Part shown: one piece after another, positions 52,953 to 62,450 of the stretch
How the letters are laid out: each line of letters starts with the position of its first letter
Position numbering within the stretch: the stretch's first letter is position 1
Assembly (NCBI RefSeq): GCF_004022485.1
Contig: NZ_CP034951.1
Location: 124,001 to 188,000 of the forward strand
Length of the DNA stretch: 64,000 nt
DNA from: Aequorivita sp. H23M31
Lineage (GTDB): Bacteria; Bacteroidota; Bacteroidia; Flavobacteriales; Flavobacteriaceae
Direction of reading: 5' to 3'
Made by a program: the position numbers and the translations under genes
Notes under the pieces: generated by a model
The model's database searches: none
The model's input: the letters and a program-made list of their open reading frames with translations, nothing else
What the model was told of the DNA's origin: nothing

Positions 52953-54536
52953 ATGAAAAAAACCTACTTTTTAATTGCTTTGTCCCTGTTGCTTCAAATT
53001 TCAAGCTTTGCAAATTCTTCTACCTTGGCAACACTTCAGCTAACCACAAGATTGACTGAAGATTACCCTCTTGAAATGCCGCAGTTAAAGGCATATCCCA
53101 TATATATGAACGCCACGGCTCAAGATCCTGATACCATTTCTGAAGTTAGAATTTCTATCGATGGGTCCGAGTACAATGCTGAAGAAAATATAGGATTTTA
53201 TTACTTTCTGTGGACTCCTGAAAGTTATGGAATTCATGAAATTGTGATGACCGCAAAATCTACCACCGGTGAGGAAATTTCAATTACCCGTAATATAAAT
53301 GTTGTTAGCACGGCATCAACGCAAATGGTTGCTAGTTTGGAGGATGTGGTTATAGAATTTGGAGGCGATAACAGTCGCTGGTATTACGGCACTTATACAT
53401 TTCCGCAATTTGTTGGCGGATATAATGATATCAACGCTTTTTTGGATGTGGCCTGTCCAAATATAACCGGCGGTTGTGATGATTGGGATCGGTGGGCGTT
53501 TATAGATGTTAAGGCGCCAGATGGCAATTGGATTCAGCTTATCCGGTATATTACTCCCTACGGGGTGGCCTGCAGTCATGAGCTAAATGTGACGGATTAT
53601 AAATCTTTACTGCAGGGAGAGGTAGAATTGCGGGTTTTCATCGACACTTGGGGAACGGGTGGTTGGCAGCTTTCTTTAGATATGAATTTTGCCGCAGGAA
53701 CGCCTGAATATCTCTATAGCGACGTGATAGAGATATGGGATGATAGTTATAGTTTCGGCGATCCGGCCAATTTGCAACCTGTACCGACCTTTAATGTGGA
53801 AATTCCGGAACTGGTGAATGCATCCCATTTACGGGTTTCCAATACCGGTCATAATTGGGGCGCGAACAATTCCGGCAATGCCGCAGAATTTTTTAATGCC
53901 ACGCATTATTTGGATATTAACGGGGAACAGACCTTTTCACAACATCTCTGGAACCAATGCAACCCCAATCCCGATGGATGCACGGGCCAAAGAGGAACTT
54001 GGCAATATTCACGCGCTGGATGGTGTCCGGGATCTATTGCTCCTCCCGATGTTTACGATATGAGTGCATTTATTGGCACAGCCTTTAATCTAGATTACCG
54101 TTTTCATCCCAGCTATATGGACTATTGTCACCCAAACAATCCCGATTGCGTTTCCGGTCAAACGTGTCCCGATTGTAACGATGGCTCAAACCCCATATAT
54201 TACGTGGATACACATTTAATAAATGAAAGCAATAATCCCATGGTTTACGGGAATATATTAGGGATTAAAGCTATAGACAATACAAAGATTTTTGACATTT
54301 CAGTGTACCCCAATCCCACAAAGGGAATGTTTCAGATAAACACAAAATCTCCTGATGGGGAAACTCGGATTACTGTTAATACCGTAGATGGCCAAGCGGT
54401 TAAAACCTATTACTTTCAAACTTCCGAAGAATTGAACCATCATTCTTTCGACCTTACCAATCTTTCGTCTGGTATTTATTTTCTTAATATTGAAAATTCA
54501 TATGGTACAGGTGTAAAGAGAATCATATTAGAATAG
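52953..54536 (+). CDS. PNGase F-like secreted glycoamidase with T9SS sorting domain
   Basis: 527 residues. Signal peptide (ALSLLLQISSFA), an N-terminal Ig-like part, then the two PNGase F beta domains: GCDDWDRWAFIDVKAPDG, LIRYITPYGVACSHELNVTD and RVFIDTWGTGGW in the first; SNTGHNWGANNSGNAAEF and RGTWQYSRAGWCPGS in the second. The family cleaves N-glycans from glycoproteins. The last ~75 residues (ISVYPNPTKGMFQI to the end) are a type A T9SS sorting domain, so the enzyme is exported through the outer membrane. Divergent from recG. Confidence 0.88.
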   Translation: MKKTYFLIALSLLLQISSFANSSTLATLQLTTRLTEDYPLEMPQLKAYPIYMNATAQDPDTISEVRISIDGSEYNAEENIGFYYFLWTPESYGIHEIVMTAKSTTGEEISITRNINVVSTASTQMVASLEDVVIEFGGDNSRWYYGTYTFPQFVGGYNDINAFLDVACPNITGGCDDWDRWAFIDVKAPDGNWIQLIRYITPYGVACSHELNVTDYKSLLQGEVELRVFIDTWGTGGWQLSLDMNFAAGTPEYLYSDVIEIWDDSYSFGDPANLQPVPTFNVEIPELVNASHLRVSNTGHNWGANNSGNAAEFFNATHYLDINGEQTFSQHLWNQCNPNPDGCTGQRGTWQYSRAGWCPGSIAPPDVYDMSAFIGTAFNLDYRFHPSYMDYCHPNNPDCVSGQTCPDCNDGSNPIYYVDTHLINESNNPMVYGNILGIKAIDNTKIFDISVYPNPTKGMFQINTKSPDGETRITVNTVDGQAVKTYYFQTSEELNHHSFDLTNLSSGIYFLNIENSYGTGVKRIILE

Positions 54537-54599
54537 AAATATTCCATCTTAAACTTTAAAAAAGGGTTATTTTTGGGAGACAAGAATAATCCTCTTTTT

Positions 54600-56711
54600 A
54601 TGCTGTCATCTTTAAAGTTTGTAAGGTCTGCCAGACTTCGAAACATATCTGGAGGATTCTACATCCTTTTAATTTTCTTTTTTGCTTCTTACGCTGAAGT
54701 ATTTGCGCAACAAAACGATATTGTTGATTTTCTTAAGGTAGAGGCAACCGTTGTTCCAAACGCGGACACAAATTCTATAACCGGTACCGTAAAATATTTC
54801 TTCAAACCACTTCAAAAAACGGATTCCATTTATTTGGATGCCAAAAACATGAAGGTACTTGATTATGAAATAAATGGAGTACAAGTGAAGATTGACGAAG
54901 ATAAAATATGGTTGCTATCAAAATTTGAAAAAAACGTAACATACAGTATTATATTTACTTACGAAGCCATACCTAAACAGACACTTTACTTTTTTGGAAA
55001 TGAGATATGGACTCAAGGACAAGGTAAATATACTTCCCATTGGCTACCGAGTATCGATGATACCAATGATAAAATCGAATTTGATTTAACCATAGTTGCA
55101 CCAGAAAAATATACCGTAATCTCAAACGGGAAACTGAAAAAAACTGAATTGATTAATGATCAAAAGTATTGGTATTTCGATATGGGTGAACCTATGTCAA
55201 GTTATTTGGTTGCCTTTGCCATAGGTGATTTTGATAAAAAAATGCTGAGTTCCAGCTCGGGAATTCCTTTAGAACTTTATTATAAACCTTCGGATTCTCT
55301 AAAATTTGAACCCACATATCGGTATAGTAAACGGATTTTTGATTTTTTGGAGGAGGAAATTGGCATAGCTTTCCCTTGGCAGATTTATAAGCAGGTGCCC
55401 CTACGGGATTTCCTTTACGCCGGAATGGAAAACACTACTGCAACATTTTTTTCCGAAGCATTTGTGGTTGATTCCATTGGATTTAACGATCGAAATTATA
55501 TTAATGTAAATGCGCACGAACTTGCCCACCAGTGGTTCGGCGATATGGTAACTGCGAAAACAGATTCTGATCATTGGTTACAAGAAGGTTTTGCAACTTA
55601 TTACGCCTTACTTTCGGAAAAAGAGATTTTTGGAGATGATTATTACTACTGGCAGTTATACCAAACAGCCGAACAACTAAAGGCCTCGAGTGATGAGGGT
55701 AAAGGGGAATCGTTGTTGAATCCAAAGGCCAGCTCACTCACTTTTTACCAAAAGGGAGCTTGGGCACTTCACGTTTTAAGAGAAAAAATTGGGGATGAAA
55801 GTTTTAAGGACGCTATTAAAAATTATTTGAAAAAATACAGGTATGGAATTGTAACTACTTCTAATTTTTTGGATGAAGTGAAAGCGGTCTCCAATGTTGA
55901 TATCACTCAATTTGAAGAAAACTGGCTTCATCAGGGTGCGTTTCAGAGCGAAGATGCTTATCGTTCGCTAATGAAATCCATTTTTATCCAAAATTATTTT
56001 GAGATCTCTGCATTACGAACCGTTCCCTTGAAGGATAAAAAGGCCCAATTAAGATCCGCACTCACTTTTCCAAATGACTTTATAGGTCAAGAAGTTATTT
56101 ATCAATTAGCGGAAGAACCAATTTCCGAAACACTTCCAATTTATAAAAAAGCACTTGAAAGCAACAACTTATATGTGCGCCAGGCAGTAGCTTTATCACT
56201 TCGGCCTATTCCGAGGGAACTTCAAAATGATTATGAAAGTTTGCTAAAAGATAATTCCTATGTAACTCTGGAGTCGGCATTGTATCAAATATGGGTACAG
56301 TTTCCCGCAAAAAGAATGGAATACCTAGATCAAACGGAAGGAATTGAAGGTTTTCAAAATAAAAATATCCGTCAGCTTTGGCTTGCTCTGGCGCTAATTA
56401 CCGAAAATTACCGCGATTCAAACAAAGTGGATTATTTAATGGAATTGAAGCAGTATACATCTACGGAATATAGTTTTGAAGTACGTGATAAAGCCTTTGA
56501 ATACGTCAGCGAACTTAAACTTTGGGATAGCGGGACTCTGGAAAATCTAATCGATGCTTGTGTGCATCCTACCTGGCGTTTTGCAAAATCTTCAAGGGAA
56601 CTTTTGAAGAGCGTTCTTGAAAATGGAAAATGGGCAGAAATTGTGAAAGCTCTTCAAGGTGAAATGAGTGGGAAAGCGGCAAATTATTTAACAACCATCC
56701 TAAAGGAATGA
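54600..56711 (+). CDS. M1-family metallo-aminopeptidase, secreted
   Basis: 703 residues from ATG 54600. Signal peptide (ILLIFFFASYAEVFAQ). M1 catalytic core: GMEN exopeptidase motif (275-278) and zinc site HELAH (306-310) with the third ligand E329 in WLQEGFATYY. The C-terminal half is helical ARM-like (QLWLALALITENYRDSNKVD). It trims N-terminal residues from peptides in the periplasm or outside. The next gene overlaps its stop by 4 bp (ATGA), so they form an operon with coupled translation. Confidence 0.93.
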   Translation: MLSSLKFVRSARLRNISGGFYILLIFFFASYAEVFAQQNDIVDFLKVEATVVPNADTNSITGTVKYFFKPLQKTDSIYLDAKNMKVLDYEINGVQVKIDEDKIWLLSKFEKNVTYSIIFTYEAIPKQTLYFFGNEIWTQGQGKYTSHWLPSIDDTNDKIEFDLTIVAPEKYTVISNGKLKKTELINDQKYWYFDMGEPMSSYLVAFAIGDFDKKMLSSSSGIPLELYYKPSDSLKFEPTYRYSKRIFDFLEEEIGIAFPWQIYKQVPLRDFLYAGMENTTATFFSEAFVVDSIGFNDRNYINVNAHELAHQWFGDMVTAKTDSDHWLQEGFATYYALLSEKEIFGDDYYYWQLYQTAEQLKASSDEGKGESLLNPKASSLTFYQKGAWALHVLREKIGDESFKDAIKNYLKKYRYGIVTTSNFLDEVKAVSNVDITQFEENWLHQGAFQSEDAYRSLMKSIFIQNYFEISALRTVPLKDKKAQLRSALTFPNDFIGQEVIYQLAEEPISETLPIYKKALESNNLYVRQAVALSLRPIPRELQNDYESLLKDNSYVTLESALYQIWVQFPAKRMEYLDQTEGIEGFQNKNIRQLWLALALITENYRDSNKVDYLMELKQYTSTEYSFEVRDKAFEYVSELKLWDSGTLENLIDACVHPTWRFAKSSRELLKSVLENGKWAEIVKALQGEMSGKAANYLTTILKE

Positions 56712-57613
56712 GAGCACTGGTAATTTCAGGCGGCGGCAGCAAGGGAGCATTTGCAGGGGGAGTAGCGCAATATTTAATTGATGAAATGCATATCGATTAC
56801 GATATTTTTGTTGGTACTTCTACGGGAAGTCTGTTGATACCACATTTAGCCTTAAATCGGGTGGATAAAGTTAAAGCCGTTTACACTTCCGTGGATCAGA
56901 ATAGTATATTCAGCAGTTGTCCTTTTGTGATTAAAAAAGACAAGTTTGGGGGCGGGCAGATTGCAATTAACCATTTCACAGTGTTAAAAAACTTTATCAA
57001 GGGTAAAAAAACCTTTGGAGAAAGTTTCAATCTTCGAAAACTTATCAAAAAGACACTTTCCGAATCAGAATTTGAAAAATTGAAGTCTTCCGATAAAGAT
57101 GTAGTAGTCACGGTTTCCAACCTTTCACTAAACCAGGTTGAGTACAAGTCTGTAAATGATTTTAGCTACGACGACTTTTGTGATTGGATTTGGATTTCCT
57201 GTAATTTCGCGCCCTTTATGAGTCTTGCGGTAAAAGACGGCTGTGAATATGCAGATGGAGGTTTTGGGAGTATGGTTCCCATTGAAGAAGCCATAAATAG
57301 GGGAGCAGATACAGTTGATGTGATCATATTGGAAACGGAGGTAACTTACTACAATCGTCTTCCTTCTAAAAATGCTTTTACCTTACTTACCAATATCCAC
57401 CATTATATGGCGGACAGGATTGAAAAGCAGAATATTCGTATCGGAAAGTTTGTTGCGGCGAATAAAAACGTTATAATTAACCTGTATTATACACCAACGG
57501 TATTAACCACAAACTCTTTGATTTTTGAAAAGGAAAAAATGACCCAATGGTGGGATCGTGGTTTTCACTATGCCAAGCAGAAAAATACCGAGCTCAACGA
57601 AATTAAGGTCTAA
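56708..57613 (+). CDS. Patatin-like phospholipase
   Basis: 301 residues with the full patatin set: oxyanion loop SGGGSKGAF, nucleophile elbow GTSTG (S38) and the catalytic Asp in YADGGFGS (D183). No signal peptide, so the enzyme is probably cytoplasmic and acts on membrane lipids. Translation is coupled to the upstream aminopeptidase gene. Similar patatin proteins are common in Bacteroidota with lipid-turnover roles. Confidence 0.92.
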   Translation: MRALVISGGGSKGAFAGGVAQYLIDEMHIDYDIFVGTSTGSLLIPHLALNRVDKVKAVYTSVDQNSIFSSCPFVIKKDKFGGGQIAINHFTVLKNFIKGKKTFGESFNLRKLIKKTLSESEFEKLKSSDKDVVVTVSNLSLNQVEYKSVNDFSYDDFCDWIWISCNFAPFMSLAVKDGCEYADGGFGSMVPIEEAINRGADTVDVIILETEVTYYNRLPSKNAFTLLTNIHHYMADRIEKQNIRIGKFVAANKNVIINLYYTPTVLTTNSLIFEKEKMTQWWDRGFHYAKQKNTELNEIKV

Positions 57614-57622
57614 AAAGACGAA

Positions 57623-58147
57623 TTAAAATAATTCTGATACTTCACCTTTAACGTATGTGATTGCCTTTTGTGACGGACTTACTTCCTCCATCAATTTTTC
57701 AATAATGCCTTGGCGCATTTTGTCCACGTTTCCCTCTTTTTCGTGCATACTCCCTTGTCTAATTACATTGATTGTAGCATTTTTTGCGGCGATCATTAGG
57801 TTCCAGCATTCAGGAGAAACATAGATTTGTTGGGTTATGTTATGCTCATATTCTTGCTCAATAGTGGTAATAAGCAAATTTTCGTAATCTTCTTTCGAAT
57901 CGGAATAGGGCTTAATACGCACCAACAATTTGATTGGATCAATTCTTTCCAGAAATAAAGTTATTCGCTCATAAGCCTGGAGTCTAAGCGGCAAAACCTG
58001 TTTTTGGGCTTCTTTTTGGACGAGATACCTCCTTCGTCCTTCCTCATTGGCAGTATGTCCTTTAAAAAAATAATAAGCAATGATACCCACCACTATTGCT
58101 GGCAAAAGGTAGGCTACATAACTGATGATCTGGGTTACTTCGTTCAT
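57623..58147 (-). CDS. Membrane-anchored protein of unknown function
   Basis: 174 residues. One N-terminal helix (ISYVAYLLPAIVVGIIAYYF), then a soluble part with LPLRLQAYERITLFLERIDP, LLITTIEQEYEHNITQQIYV and a helical end. This plan is common and uncharacterised in Flavobacteriaceae. It is convergent with the patatin gene, 9 bp apart. Confidence 0.75.
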   Translation of the reverse strand: MNEVTQIISYVAYLLPAIVVGIIAYYFFKGHTANEEGRRRYLVQKEAQKQVLPLRLQAYERITLFLERIDPIKLLVRIKPYSDSKEDYENLLITTIEQEYEHNITQQIYVSPECWNLMIAAKNATINVIRQGSMHEKEGNVDKMRQGIIEKLMEEVSPSQKAITYVKGEVSELF

Positions 58148-58320
58148 AAGAAATACAATGTGGATTCAAAAATAAGTCGTTTTCCATTGTTGTACAAGTA
58201 ATACAACGAATTGAAAAATTTTTGAAATTTACGAATTTTGGAACCCTGTCTAAAATCAGTTTTTAAACAGGGATTGAAAGAATCTTTTAAAGCTATTTTC
58301 TTCTCATTTAACTCGAATCC

Positions 58321-59937
58321 TTAGTAGCGGACCAGATTTTCTTTTTTCATTGATTTCACTTCTTTCCGCGCTTCTTTTTCGTGATAATTTCCTCCTAGAT
58401 GTTCACTTGTAGAAAGTTCCTTCATGCTTTCAAAGGGCACTGGGCACTTATGGTACATAAATGATTGTGCCAAGGTCTTTATCAGGTTCTTATCACCTAC
58501 GGCAAGATCCACGTCATCCATTGTAAATTGGCAAGGATGTTCGTAGCCGCAAGCGTGCGTCATTTCAATCAACTCTTTTCTAAAATTCTTAAAATAGAAA
58601 TGTGCCCTTACGGATTTATCATCCACGTTTAATCCGCGTTGTAGCCATTTGTTTTGGGTTGTGATTCCTGTAGGACAGCGATTTGTGTGGCACAATTGAG
58701 CTTGAATACAACCAATTGACATCATCGCCTCGCGAGCGACATTTATAAGGTCGGCACCCATTGAAAATGCCATTGCAGCTGCTGCCGGAAAACCTAATTT
58801 TCCACTTCCTATAAAAACAATACGATCGCAGAGATCATGTTTTTTAAAAACTTTATAAACTTCCGCAAAACCGAAAATCCACGGTAATGATACGTGATCC
58901 GCAAAACTTGGGGGCGCAGCACCTGTTCCTCCTTCACCGCCGTCGATGGTAATAAAATCAGGTCCTGAATTTGTTTCCTGCATAACCTTTGCCAGTTCGT
59001 TCCATTCGTTCATTCGTCCTACGGCGGATTTAATTCCAACGGGCAATCCGGTGGCTTTGGCAATGTTTTCTACGAACTCCACCAAGCCTTTTATTCCAGT
59101 AAAAGCTGTGTGAACCGGAGGAGAGAGCACATCTTTTCCTAAAGGAACGTGTCGGATATCGGAAATTTCCTGAGTGATTTTCGCCCCTGGCAACACACCT
59201 CCTTTTCCGGGTTTCGCTCCTTGGGAGAGTTTGATCTCAATAGCTCTAACCTGTGGGTTTTCATTAACAAGTTTTACCAATTTTTCCATTGAGAAATTTC
59301 CTTCATCATCGCGAATACCAAAATATCCCGTACCGAAATGGAATATTACGTCTGCACCCTGTTTATGGTAAGGAGAAAGTCCTCCCTCCCCAGTATTTTG
59401 ATAGCAATACGCCATCGCACACCCTTTATTCAAGGCCGTTACAGCTCTGGCAGACAATGAACCAAAACTCATAGCAGAAACATTTATAACCGATGCCGGA
59501 CGATAAGGTCGCGCTCGTTTATTGTAACTGCCCATAAGCTTGGCACATGGTAGGAAATATGGGTTCTTATAATTGGGATTGTCCTTTTCCAACTTGAACG
59601 GTAACAGAGAATTGTTTATAAAGATGTAGTTGGGCTTGAAAATATCGCGATCTGTCCCAAACCCTTTATAGTTGTTTTCATTCTTGGCAGAAGCGTATAT
59701 CCAACTACGTTCTATACGATTAAAAGGCAGTTCTTCCCGATTATTTGCGACTATATATTGTCTTAGCTCGGGACCAATACTTTCAAGCATATAGCGAATG
59801 TGCCCAATAATGGGGAAGTTATGACTTATTGCATGATACTTGTTGAAAAATATATCCCGGATAGCTACTATGAGTAGAAATATAAGCACCCAGCCCCACC
59901 ACGGTATTTGTCCCAAGAAAGATAAAACTTCGTTCAT
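58321..59937 (-). CDS. FMN-binding glutamate synthase-family protein (GltB-like)
   Basis: 538 residues. An N-terminal membrane helix (GWVLIFLLIVAIRDIFF), then the central/FMN-binding domain of glutamate synthase: AMSFGSLSARAVTALNKGCA, NTGEGGLSPYH, IEIKLSQGAKPGKGG and ITIDGGEGGTGAAP. The glutamine amidotransferase domain of true GltB is missing. Such GltB2-type proteins are widespread; their substrate is not settled. Cys residues (CIQAQLCHTNRCPTG) may bind an iron-sulfur cluster. Confidence 0.9.
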   Translation of the reverse strand: MNEVLSFLGQIPWWGWVLIFLLIVAIRDIFFNKYHAISHNFPIIGHIRYMLESIGPELRQYIVANNREELPFNRIERSWIYASAKNENNYKGFGTDRDIFKPNYIFINNSLLPFKLEKDNPNYKNPYFLPCAKLMGSYNKRARPYRPASVINVSAMSFGSLSARAVTALNKGCAMAYCYQNTGEGGLSPYHKQGADVIFHFGTGYFGIRDDEGNFSMEKLVKLVNENPQVRAIEIKLSQGAKPGKGGVLPGAKITQEISDIRHVPLGKDVLSPPVHTAFTGIKGLVEFVENIAKATGLPVGIKSAVGRMNEWNELAKVMQETNSGPDFITIDGGEGGTGAAPPSFADHVSLPWIFGFAEVYKVFKKHDLCDRIVFIGSGKLGFPAAAAMAFSMGADLINVAREAMMSIGCIQAQLCHTNRCPTGITTQNKWLQRGLNVDDKSVRAHFYFKNFRKELIEMTHACGYEHPCQFTMDDVDLAVGDKNLIKTLAQSFMYHKCPVPFESMKELSTSEHLGGNYHEKEARKEVKSMKKENLVRY

Positions 59938-60424
59938 AAATTATTTTTTTTATAAAGATATTTAAAAATTAATGGATTCGAACGGAACATATATTAAGAT
60001 AGACTTAAAGTGATTTGAATAATTATTTTTATAATGTCCAGGAACCATCATTTTGATTTTTTGTTGTCATGTGAATCTAATCCTTTGTAAAAATCCAAAA
60101 TCGTTGTTTCCTGATTAAAATTTATTAGGTTTTCCTCTATTAAAGAGCCCTACAAGATTTTTTGGTATTTTGTTTAATTCGACTGCAACTGCAACTGTAA
60201 CTCCGATCTTAATTTATAAATCATTGAAATAAAAAAAACTGAATTCCACCACTGTCAATTCAGAAAAATAAATTACTTTTGCACCCTCATAAAAATCGAG
60301 TATAGAATACTTTTTGATTTTTGAGAAATTCCCAGGGTGGGAAGGTGTTATAGTGAAGCTGTCCGTTTTTTATATGTCCAGTCGCTTCCCATTAGCACAC
60401 ATATAAAAATATTTATTCAAAAAA
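59938..60424. other. Intergenic gap with long leader of the RNA helicase gene
   Basis: About 490 bp. The last ~135 bp lie downstream of a likely promoter (60274-60281) and would form a long 5' leader. The leader holds CCCAGGGTGGGAAGGTG and could fold, as is common for cold-induced RNA helicase genes, but I cannot show a riboswitch. The first part is AT-rich and empty. Confidence 0.5.
60274..60281 (+). promoter_or_regulatory. Likely -7 box of the DEAD-box helicase gene
   Basis: TACTTTTG followed by CACCC fits the strong TAnnTTTG promoters of Flavobacteriaceae. Predicted leader about 135 nt. Confidence 0.5.
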
Positions 60425-62227
60425 ATGACAGCATTTAAAGCACTCGGCTTGGAAGAGAATCTTCTAAAAGCCATCACCGACATGGGTTTTGAAACTCCTT
60501 CGGAAGTACAAGAAAAAGCCATCCCAATCTTATTGGACCGTGAAACCGACATGGTCGCTCTAGCCCAGACAGGAACTGGCAAAACAGCAGCATTCGGATT
60601 TCCAATGTTGCAAAAAATCAATGTAGAGAGTCGAACTACTCAAGGGCTTATTCTTTCGCCTACACGAGAACTTTGTCTTCAAATTACTAACGAGATGATT
60701 GCCTATGGTAAATATTTGCCAGGTTTGAACGTTACGGCAGTTTATGGAGGGGCAAGTATTACAGATCAAGCACGCCAGATAAAAAGAGGTTCGCAGATAA
60801 TTGTCGCTACTCCTGGCCGTATGAAAGATATGATCGGCCGTGGCTTGGTTGATATTTCAAAAATAGAATATTGTGTTCTTGATGAGTCCGATGAAATGCT
60901 CAACATGGGCTTTTATGACGATATTATTGAAATTCTTTCACATTCGCCTAAAGATAAAAGCACTTGGCTTTTCAGCGCAACTATGCCAAAAGAAGTTGCT
61001 GCCATAGCCAAGAAATTTATGCACTCCCCAGTGGAAATCACCGTGGGTGCAAAAAACAAAGGAGCCGATAACGTTACCCATGAATACTATTTGGTAAATG
61101 CCAGAGACCGTTATAACGCTCTAAAAAGGTTGGCTGATGCAAATCCTGATATCTTTTCGGTAATTTTTTGCCGAACCAAGCGCGATACCCAAAAGGTAGC
61201 AGAGCAACTTATTGAGGATGGATATAACGCCGCTGCGCTTCACGGTGATTTAAGCCAAAGCCAAAGAGATTTGGTAATGAAATCCTTCAGAAACCGCCAA
61301 ATTCAAATGCTTGTTGCAACTGATGTTGCCGCCCGTGGCATTGATGTGGATGATATTACCCACGTAATTAACTATCAATTACCGGATGAAATTGAAATCT
61401 ACACCCACCGTAGCGGTCGTACTGGTCGAGCTGGGAAAACTGGTATCTCTATGGTAATCGTTTCGAAAAGTGAGGTTCGAAAAATCAGAACTATTGAAAA
61501 AATTATCCAAAAACAGTTTGTTGCAAAAGAAATTCCTTCAGGAATGGAAATTTGCGAAGTGCAATTGTTCCACCTCGCCAATACTATCAAGGAAACGAAA
61601 ATAAATGATGAAATCAATCCATACCTTCCCAATATAAATGAAGTGTTGGAAGATTTCACTAAAGAAGAGCTGATTAAAAAAGTGTTCTCAGTTGAGTTTA
61701 CCCGCTTTTTTAATTATTACAAGAGTTCCAAGGATCTTAATATTTCCGGAGATCGTAGTTCTTCAGAATCAGAAGACAAGGATACCACCCGTTACTTTAT
61801 AAATATTGGAGGAAAAGACGATTTCGATTGGATGAGCCTCAAGGATTTTCTACGGGACCTGCTTCAATTAGGTAGAGATGATGTTTATAAGGTCGATGTA
61901 AAAGATAGTTTTTCATTTTTCAATACCGACGAGAAACATCAGGAGTTGGTAATGGGAATCTTCAAGGATTTCAAATTGGAAGGAAGGCAAATCAATATTG
62001 AAATAAGTCAGGATACTGGTCGCAAAGGCGGTGGCGGTAAAGATCGCGGCAAGAGAAGAGGTGGAAATGATCGACGTGAAGATGGTGGTGGACGACAAGG
62101 CGACTTTAAAAAACGCCGTGGAAGTTTTGATGGTGGAGATAGGTCCAAATTCCAAGGTAAGGGCAGAAGGGGAAGCGAACGTCCTCAAACTGCAGGTACA
62201 GGCGGAAGACGCAGAAGAAAGGTCTAA
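60425..62227 (+). CDS. deaD: DEAD-box ATP-dependent RNA helicase
   Basis: 600 residues. Q motif (FETPSEVQEKAIP), Walker A AQTGTGKT, PTRELCLQ, motif II DESD (a variant of DEAD), SAT, and HRSGRTGRAG (motif VI). After ~380 residues of core comes a DbpA-like RNA-binding domain (RYFINIGGKDDFDWMSLKDF) and a long Gly/Arg-rich tail. This is the DeaD/CsdA layout, used in ribosome assembly and RNA turnover at low temperature. The long leader fits cold regulation. The DESD change of Ala to Ser is unusual but conservative. Confidence 0.93.
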   Translation: MTAFKALGLEENLLKAITDMGFETPSEVQEKAIPILLDRETDMVALAQTGTGKTAAFGFPMLQKINVESRTTQGLILSPTRELCLQITNEMIAYGKYLPGLNVTAVYGGASITDQARQIKRGSQIIVATPGRMKDMIGRGLVDISKIEYCVLDESDEMLNMGFYDDIIEILSHSPKDKSTWLFSATMPKEVAAIAKKFMHSPVEITVGAKNKGADNVTHEYYLVNARDRYNALKRLADANPDIFSVIFCRTKRDTQKVAEQLIEDGYNAAALHGDLSQSQRDLVMKSFRNRQIQMLVATDVAARGIDVDDITHVINYQLPDEIEIYTHRSGRTGRAGKTGISMVIVSKSEVRKIRTIEKIIQKQFVAKEIPSGMEICEVQLFHLANTIKETKINDEINPYLPNINEVLEDFTKEELIKKVFSVEFTRFFNYYKSSKDLNISGDRSSSESEDKDTTRYFINIGGKDDFDWMSLKDFLRDLLQLGRDDVYKVDVKDSFSFFNTDEKHQELVMGIFKDFKLEGRQINIEISQDTGRKGGGGKDRGKRRGGNDRREDGGGRQGDFKKRRGSFDGGDRSKFQGKGRRGSERPQTAGTGGRRRRKV

Positions 62228-62267
62228 ATCTTTATGAGGGATCTCTGAATATAAAATTCAAAATTTT

Positions 62268-62310
62268 AAGCTCGATAGAAATAAAAAGTCTATCGAGCTT
62301 TTTTATTTTT
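62268..62310 (+). terminator. Rho-independent terminator
   Basis: AAGCTCGATAGA, loop, TCTATCGAGCTT, then TTTTATTTTT; 40 bp after the helicase gene. Confidence 0.92.
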
Positions 62311-62450
62311 ACCCTTGCCAAGAATTTTGGCCTTTTTTTACTTTAAATGAGTTGTTTCCAAGGCGGAGTTATAAAGTTTCCGTTGATTATTCCCTCGCAT
62401 TTCTTGCTTATTTTAACTAATTTCCCCACTTCATTTTGACACGTCCATTT

